A DNA stretch of 64,000 bases from Rhodococcus pyridinivorans. Lineage in GTDB: Bacteria > Actinomycetota > Actinomycetes > Mycobacteriales > Mycobacteriaceae. The stretch is from contig NZ_FNRX01000002.1 in the NCBI RefSeq assembly GCF_900105195.1, positions 4,154,001-4,218,000 on the forward strand, given 5' to 3'. The position numbers were made by a program, and so were the translations under genes. Below, one piece after another: positions 61,701 to 64,000 of the stretch (positions are counted from its first letter, which is position 1; every line of letters begins with the position of its first letter). The notes below the pieces were generated by a model, which saw nothing but the letters and a program-made list of their open reading frames with translations, was not told the origin of the DNA and did not search any database.

Positions 61701-64000
61701 GGCACGATGGCGGCGCGGTCGCGGGTGGATCCGGCGAGCAGCGTGGGCTTGTCGAAACCGGCGAACTCGTCGCGCCAGGCCTGCTCGGCGGCGGTGCGGT
61801 CGCGGGCGGCGAGCCACTGCAGGTAGTCGGTGAAACCCGCTTCGGGCGCCGCGATTTCGTCACCGGCGTAGCGGGCGAGCAGTTCGTCGACGAACAGCGC
61901 ACCGGACCAGCCGTCCCACAGGATGAATTCGCGGTTGACGACGAGACGGTCGATGCCGTCGAGGTGCAGCAGCAGCATGCGCCACAGCGGCGGGGACGCG
62001 AGGTCGAACGGCTGCAGCCGATCCTCCTCGATGAGTTTCTCGGCGCGGGCCTGCTGCTCGGCGGGGTCGAGGTCGGTGAGGTCGACCTCGGTGAACGGCA
62101 CCTCGAGATCCGCCGCGCCGATGAACTGCACCGGATCGGCCAGACCGTCGTCGGTGAAACCGGCACGCACGGTGGGGTTCTCGGCGAGCAGACGTGCGGC
62201 GGCGCGGCGCAGGCGCTCGACGTCGAGGCGGTGGCCGAAGTCGAGCGAGAACTGGGCGGTGTAGATGTCCTTCGACGAGTCGAAGACCGACTGGAAGTAC
62301 AGGCCGCGCTGCAGCGGCGACAGCGGCCAGATGTCCTCGATCCGCACGGGCGCGATCCGTGCGACGCGGTCGATCTCGGTCTGCGTGAGCGTGACGTGCC
62401 CGAGATCGGACGGAGTGAGACAGGTCCGCCCCAAAGCTGCGTCGGCGCGGCCGAGGAGATCGTCGAATGCCGCGCGCCATGCCTCGGCGAGCCCGGCCAC
62501 GAGATCGGGGTCGAGCGCCTCGTCGGCGGTCAGATGCACCGTTGCGCCGCCGGTTCCCCGTTCGACGTGGATATCGAGCAGGTAGTTGCCGATGCGGTCT
62601 CCGCCGCTCCGCACGAGCACCTGCGGCTGTCCGAGCGGCGCGAGGGCCGGTCCGGCCTGGACGTTGGCGTAACGCAGCATCGGCCAGCCGATGCCCCGGT
62701 CGGGGGCTGCGCGCAGGCGTTCCTTCGCGGTGCGCAGGGCGTCGAGCGGATCGGTGGCGAGCGCCAGCCGCACCGGCGTCGTCCAGTCGAGCGCGCCGAC
62801 GGTGCGGGTGAGGTCGGCGTCGGGGGCCAGTGCGATGCGGCCGTCGCGGACGATGTCGACGAGCAGTTCACCGTCGCCGCTCTCGCGGGTGTTCGCGACC
62901 GCGGCTGCGGTCACCGCGGTCCACACATCGGTCGAGACGCCCGAGACGAGACCGGCCACTGCGGTGGTCGCCATGGAGAATTCGTCGTCGGTCAGGGTGA
63001 GGGTCACAGGCGTCCGTGTGCGGCCGGTGGCCACCGCTGCGGCGAACTCGGCACCGGGTGCGACGGTGGTCATCCAGTCGGGAAGCTCGGCGAGTCGCTG
63101 CGGGGAGGCGGCCTGCTCGGTGAAGACGCGGGCGTGGGTCGCGGGCGAGGTGGGCACGGGCGGCAGCACGATCTGCGTGCCGCGCCGGGCGGCGCGCAGG
63201 GCACGGTGCAGGTCGGCGGTGACGATCGACCAGGACGTCTCGTCGACGAGCCCGGCGGGGGCGAGGAAGACCAGTTCCCCGGCGCTCTCGTCCGCAGCGG
63301 TGAGCCGCCCCGCGGTCAGGACCCGGCCGGCGGTGGCGTCGGGGCGCAGGGGCAGGTCGGCGGTCGCGGTTCCCACCGGCAGGGCGGCGTCCGCGACGAG
63401 GGTCCGGACGTCGACGGCGGCGGTGTCGTTCACCGACAGCAGCCACAGCACCGGGGCCGGTGCGGTGAGGGTCGTCCGCAGCGCCGGGTGGTGCTCGACC
63501 ACGGCGGCGACCGCGGCGAGCACGGCGTCGTCGGTGAGATCCTCCGGAGCCGGGACGCGGTATTCGCGCAGGTCGGCGTCCACGGAGAGTCCGGCGTCGC
63601 GGCGTCGCGCGGTGGCCGGCAGCAGCGCGAGCGGTCCGGCGGCGGTGTCCTCGTGGTCGGTCTCGGAGCTGTCGCCGAGGGCCGGCGCCGAGGCGACGTC
63701 GAAGGTGCCGAGCGGCGCGTCGAGGTCGTCGAGGATCGCGGCGAGGAAGTCGTCGAGATCGGCGGCGCAGCGCTGCGCGAGCGGTGCGTCGTCGGCATGA
63801 CCGCGCAGTCCGATCTCGATCGGGTGCCCGGCCTTCTCGAGCACGAGGATGAATTCCAGTTCGCCGACCGGCCCGGAGGACAGCATGTGCGCCTGCGATT
63901 CCCGCCCGACCGAGTACCGCGAGGCAGCTGCGGGCATGATGTTCACGCCGACGGTCGGGGGCCGCCAGTCCGGGTCGATCTCGGCGAGTTCGCGACCGAG
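52751..64000 (-). CDS. Non-ribosomal peptide synthetase for a hydroxamate siderophore, N-terminus cut by window edge
   Basis: 3749 residues are visible; the frame continues past 64000, so the GTG at 63946 is not a start. With 63946 as residue 1, the order is: end of a condensation-type domain (to about 95), an epimerisation-like domain (100-510) lacking its HHxxxDG (PAGLVDE at 230-236), a C domain (531-965) with EFILWDG at 673-679, A1 (980-1495), T1 (FFELGGHS, 1532-1539), C (1590-2030, HHIATDE), A2 (2045-2553), T2 (FFALGGHS), C (2650-3095, HHIAVDE), A3 (3113-3626), T3 (LLELGCDS) and a 60-residue tail. Pocket codes are DMENLGLINK (A1, N5-hydroxyornithine), DVWHVSLVEK (A2, serine-like) and DAQEGGLVDK (A3, unassigned). 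No thioesterase ends the protein. Confidence 0.93.
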   Translation of the reverse strand, partial: LGRELAEIDPDWRPPTVGVNIMPAAASRYSVGRESQAHMLSSGPVGELEFILVLEKAGHPIEIGLRGHADDAPLAQRCAADLDDFLAAILDDLDAPLGTFDVASAPALGDSSETDHEDTAAGPLALLPATARRRDAGLSVDADLREYRVPAPEDLTDDAVLAAVAAVVEHHPALRTTLTAPAPVLWLLSVNDTAAVDVRTLVADAALPVGTATADLPLRPDATAGRVLTAGRLTAADESAGELVFLAPAGLVDETSWSIVTADLHRALRAARRGTQIVLPPVPTSPATHARVFTEQAASPQRLAELPDWMTTVAPGAEFAAAVATGRTRTPVTLTLTDDEFSMATTAVAGLVSGVSTDVWTAVTAAAVANTRESGDGELLVDIVRDGRIALAPDADLTRTVGALDWTTPVRLALATDPLDALRTAKERLRAAPDRGIGWPMLRYANVQAGPALAPLGQPQVLVRSGGDRIGNYLLDIHVERGTGGATVHLTADEALDPDLVAGLAEAWRAAFDDLLGRADAALGRTCLTPSDLGHVTLTQTEIDRVARIAPVRIEDIWPLSPLQRGLYFQSVFDSSKDIYTAQFSLDFGHRLDVERLRRAAARLLAENPTVRAGFTDDGLADPVQFIGAADLEVPFTEVDLTDLDPAEQQARAEKLIEEDRLQPFDLASPPLWRMLLLHLDGIDRLVVNREFILWDGWSGALFVDELLARYAGDEIAAPEAGFTDYLQWLAARDRTAAEQAWRDEFAGFDKPTLLAGSTRDRAAIVPLRIESYIDETLTATLRDRARSTGVTLNALMNAVVGLLLAAESGSTDVVFGSTVAGRPTEIVGLDRVVGMFLNTVPVRVRLSGAETVADLLRRMQDEYADRMEFEYLGLGDILRAVGHSELFDTLFVLQNFKDADEMARQSARHDILAEDSLDHTHYPLAIVVSPGRTMHVKIDYRPDVVDGARARALHDRFVALLDFVARGVDLPVASVPALTAAEHTVTDARLRAEIPEVEDVTVAEMLIARAATDADRIALVSGEQSSTYGELAGRVEALARTLIAGGAGPETIVCLGLPRSIDTVVALFAILRTGAAYLPLELDQPDERLRTVIDDALPALFLTTTAVQNRLGLPADRSIRLDGPLAASTAPLTDAELGAFAPGRPGRLEHPAYVIYTSGSTGKPKGVVTPYRGLTNMQRNHQDEIFDPVVSSVDGRRMRVAHTVSFAFDMSWEELLWLVEGHEVHVCDEDLRRDATALVEYCNTHAIDVVNVTPTYATQLIADGMLDEGPGQHRPPLVLLGGEAVSDSVWTRLRETDGTLGYNLYGPTEYTINTLGGGTDDSATPTVGVPIRATRAYILDPWLRPVVDGVVGELYIAGVGLARGYLNRFGLTSDRFVADPWSAGGRMYRTGDLMRRRTDGNLDYLGRVDDQVKIRGYRVELHEIAAVLEEHPEVGTAAVIAVDDPLVPGTKRLAAYAVPVGDGDPSDLSSRLVAHLRAQLPDYMVPAGVQLIDSVPMTVNGKLDTRALPEPQAATGLGGRAPRTETEKVLCEVFADVLGVDEVGADDDFFELGGHSMIAMRIVGRIRSELGVDVTIRDLFEARSVEELARRIPGAAAALPPITARTRPDRVPLSAAQERLWLLQQLQDDSLAYHYAHVARLDGAVDADALVAAVADVVERHESLRTVVDSEDGTPYQRILDTPEAVRFELHETESEDAVRALLTERLTASFDLHTDPPLRVVLVRVAPDRHVLAVVLHHIATDEWSDAPLLGDLTRAYQARAAGATPEWSPLPVQYADYTLWQRELIEAGRIDTQIDYWTDTLAQLPDEIVLPTDRPRPARPTGAAGNTTATVPADIAARLRAVADARGGTMFMALHAAVAALLSRLGAGDDIVVGTPVSGRSDTALDELVGFFVNTLVLRTDLSGEPTFAELLDRVRETDLAAMAHQEVPFQQLVERLAPPRVEGRNPLFQVMMSYLQRPAQLPDLLGVPTRWEPLSNVRAKFDLNLTFVDAPDTGEVAVSVEYATDLFDATMADTLLAALLTLLDQVASAPAARIGDVAILDADEAAGQLAVGTGERVDFALAPLSEVLARSAAEHAERPALVAADHTLTHAALDAASNRLARELVALGAGPGAIVAVAVPRSVGQVVAIHAVVKSGAAYQPIDTTLPETRIEYLLGDAHPRVVLTRSDIELPGEHPRLDLDDTEVRARIDARSPESVTDTDRIAPLTLDHPLYVIYTSGSTGLPKGVAVSHRAVANRLEWVRRELPASPDDRVLLRTPATFDVSVWELFAPFVDGASVVVGGPDAHRDPVESATLLRDGNITVAHFVPSMLEETLAVPATADAASLRRIVCSGEALSPRTVARAATVLPQVKVHNLYGPTEAAVEVTLDADPGARIGSPTRGSVIGRPGANVCLYVLDRYLRPVPAGTPGELYIGGVQVAQGYLRRPALTAQRFVADPYGDPGDRLYRTGDLARWDAHGDLEYLGRGDDQIKLRGLRIELGELEAALDAVDGVARAVAAIKPRPAGDSVLVGYIVPAAEVAVDPVAVRDALVGRVPEYLLPARVLVIDAVPTTFNGKLDRGALSAPEFDTGSGRQPRTELEATIATLFADALGLDEVGIDVDFFALGGHSLAAIRLVNAIRSELGADLALRTVFDAPTVESLAQRCAAAGQASPRPALVAADPRPAMVPLSYAQQRLWILDQLGARGGVYNVPVTWRVHGRVDVPALEAAVRDVVLRHESLRTVFPSADGQAYQQVLAPDEVRVVVDHRSVAAADVHDALAEAIDHRFDLSAELPVRLSVLDAGDGTVVALVIHHIAVDEWSTKALLTDLATAYALREVGQAPEWMQPAVQYADFTLWQRDLLGDPADAESLAARQRAYWRDALAGLPEELPLPTDRTRPARTSYRGGAVPFALDAEVVRALRELARAHDLSMFMVVQAAVAVLLAAYGGGEDIPLGTPVSGRGDAQLEDLVGFFLNTLVLRTDLSGDPTVAELLDRIRRTDLEAFDHQDLPFEQVVDAVLGSDRSVSRALHPLFQVMIVYLVEPDPRSAGGLTAGVTPEPHPMETSKFDLSFDLVEYVGTDTLVGVVEYSSDLYDRGTVERLVAGLDRVLRTLAGGEAHRRLSAIDVLPADERARLEQWRATPAPVAEAVTVADLFDDAVARHPHETALVAGDLEWSFADLASLVRRWARLLVDHGVAPETRVALVLPRTADTIAAMLAVLVSGGAYVALEPRTPTERLATILGTAEPAVVLTTRELASSLPAVDAPVLALDDETLAARVAGYDDAPLTDADRLAPLRADHPAYVVYTSGSTGTPKAVLALHRGLTALFYSHRADLYAPTQARTGRDRLRVGHAWSFAFDASWQPQLWLFDGHAVHVVDEKVQRDPAEMVRVAHESRWDFVEVTPSHLAQLLDHGLADDGRCPASLGFGGEAVSQPMWDRLRGLDGVSAYNLYGPSESTVDALVARASDAEAPVAGRPVAGTRAYIVDRWMRPAPIGVEGELYLAGRGLARGYLADPGRTADRFVADTIDPEFPGDRMYRTGDRALWTPDGHIRYRGRGDDQVKIRGYRIEPAEIETVLSSRPDVATAVVLARTDLGATARLVAYVVPAAGHTLDAETLRRAVARVLPDYMVPSATVVLDALPTLANGKIDRAALPRPELAPRTHRAPSTPAEELLCALASEVTGVEQVGVDDDLLELGCDSISVMRILGGLRAAGYVIDAESIFTAGSIGELAATLHEDEIRGAGNGHPDDGPTKCSTAEENR

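Noticed and set aside
63900..63946. GTG at 63946 as the NRPS start
   Set aside because: The 18 codons before it to the window edge read as the same condensation-type domain (PDWRPPTVG before the GTG), so the gene extends beyond the window.
1..64000. tRNA or rRNA genes
   Set aside because: No CCA-ending cloverleaf or rRNA-like block was recognised by eye. A tRNAscan search would be decisive.

Overview
This window is GC-rich actinobacterial DNA, most likely from Rhodococcus or a close relative in the Mycobacteriales. The evidence is very high GC with strong third-position bias, many GTG starts and apparently leaderless promoters. The block from ychF to phoH2 also matches the gene order I recall for Mycobacterium tuberculosis Rv1095-Rv1112 (phoH2, fum, glpX, DUF4245, xseB, xseA, lipid-droplet-type protein, ispH, DUF6542, ychF). 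Genus is an inference from content. No rRNA, tRNA, IS element, prophage or CRISPR array was recognised.

Layout. 1-5.6 kb: recB (runs off the left edge) and recC on the minus strand, preceded by a small S4 RNA-binding gene. 6-9.5 kb: small stress or membrane genes (tiny HTH-like protein, DUF2505 protein, small membrane protein, ferritin-like protein, DJ-1/PfpI protein). 9.5-18.5 kb: a membrane-anchored esterase, a decayed small membrane gene, an aromatic aldehyde dehydrogenase, a thioredoxin-reductase-like flavoprotein with a methyltransferase under a divergent XRE-cupin regulator, an FBP zinc-finger protein, formamidase fmdA with fmdB, and a second methionine aminopeptidase (map) facing its own XRE regulator across two identical-type operators. 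18.6-30.7 kb: membrane proteins, an AmpG-like MFS carrier, an RluA pseudouridine synthase, a P-loop kinase, a TetR/ABC-2-type membrane protein pair with an inverted repeat between them, a frameshifted LuxR regulator beside a flavin monooxygenase, and an unusual fusion of an NRPS condensation-type acyltransferase with a GNAT domain.

30.8-50.2 kb: conserved core: ychF, a DUF732 lipoprotein, an AI-2E-family permease, sbcCD, rmuC, DUF6542, ispH, lipid-droplet protein, xseAB, DUF4245, glpX, fumC, an LGFP lipoprotein, an epoxide-hydrolase-fold protein, a CMD-family protein and phoH2. Together with recBC and rmuC, sbcCD and xseAB give the window five sets of DNA end-processing genes. A hidden 41-codon reading frame overlaps the phoH2 start by 4 bases, an arrangement like the phoAT-phoH2 pairs of mycobacteria.

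50.4-64 kb: a minus-strand siderophore operon. A giant NRPS (at least 3749 residues, N-terminus off the right edge) overlaps by 4 bases a ferric-siderophore-binding lipoprotein gene, which is followed after 10 bases by an EntS-like exporter. The visible NRPS order is C(tail)-E(degenerate)-C(degenerate His)-A-T-C-A-T-C-A-T with no thioesterase. The binding-pocket codes read as N5-hydroxyornithine, serine and an unassigned, probably basic, residue, so the product is probably a hydroxamate peptide siderophore.

Four loci carry short tandem repeats (15-27 bp units) at or just after stop codons, and several perfect hairpin terminators separate the transcription units.
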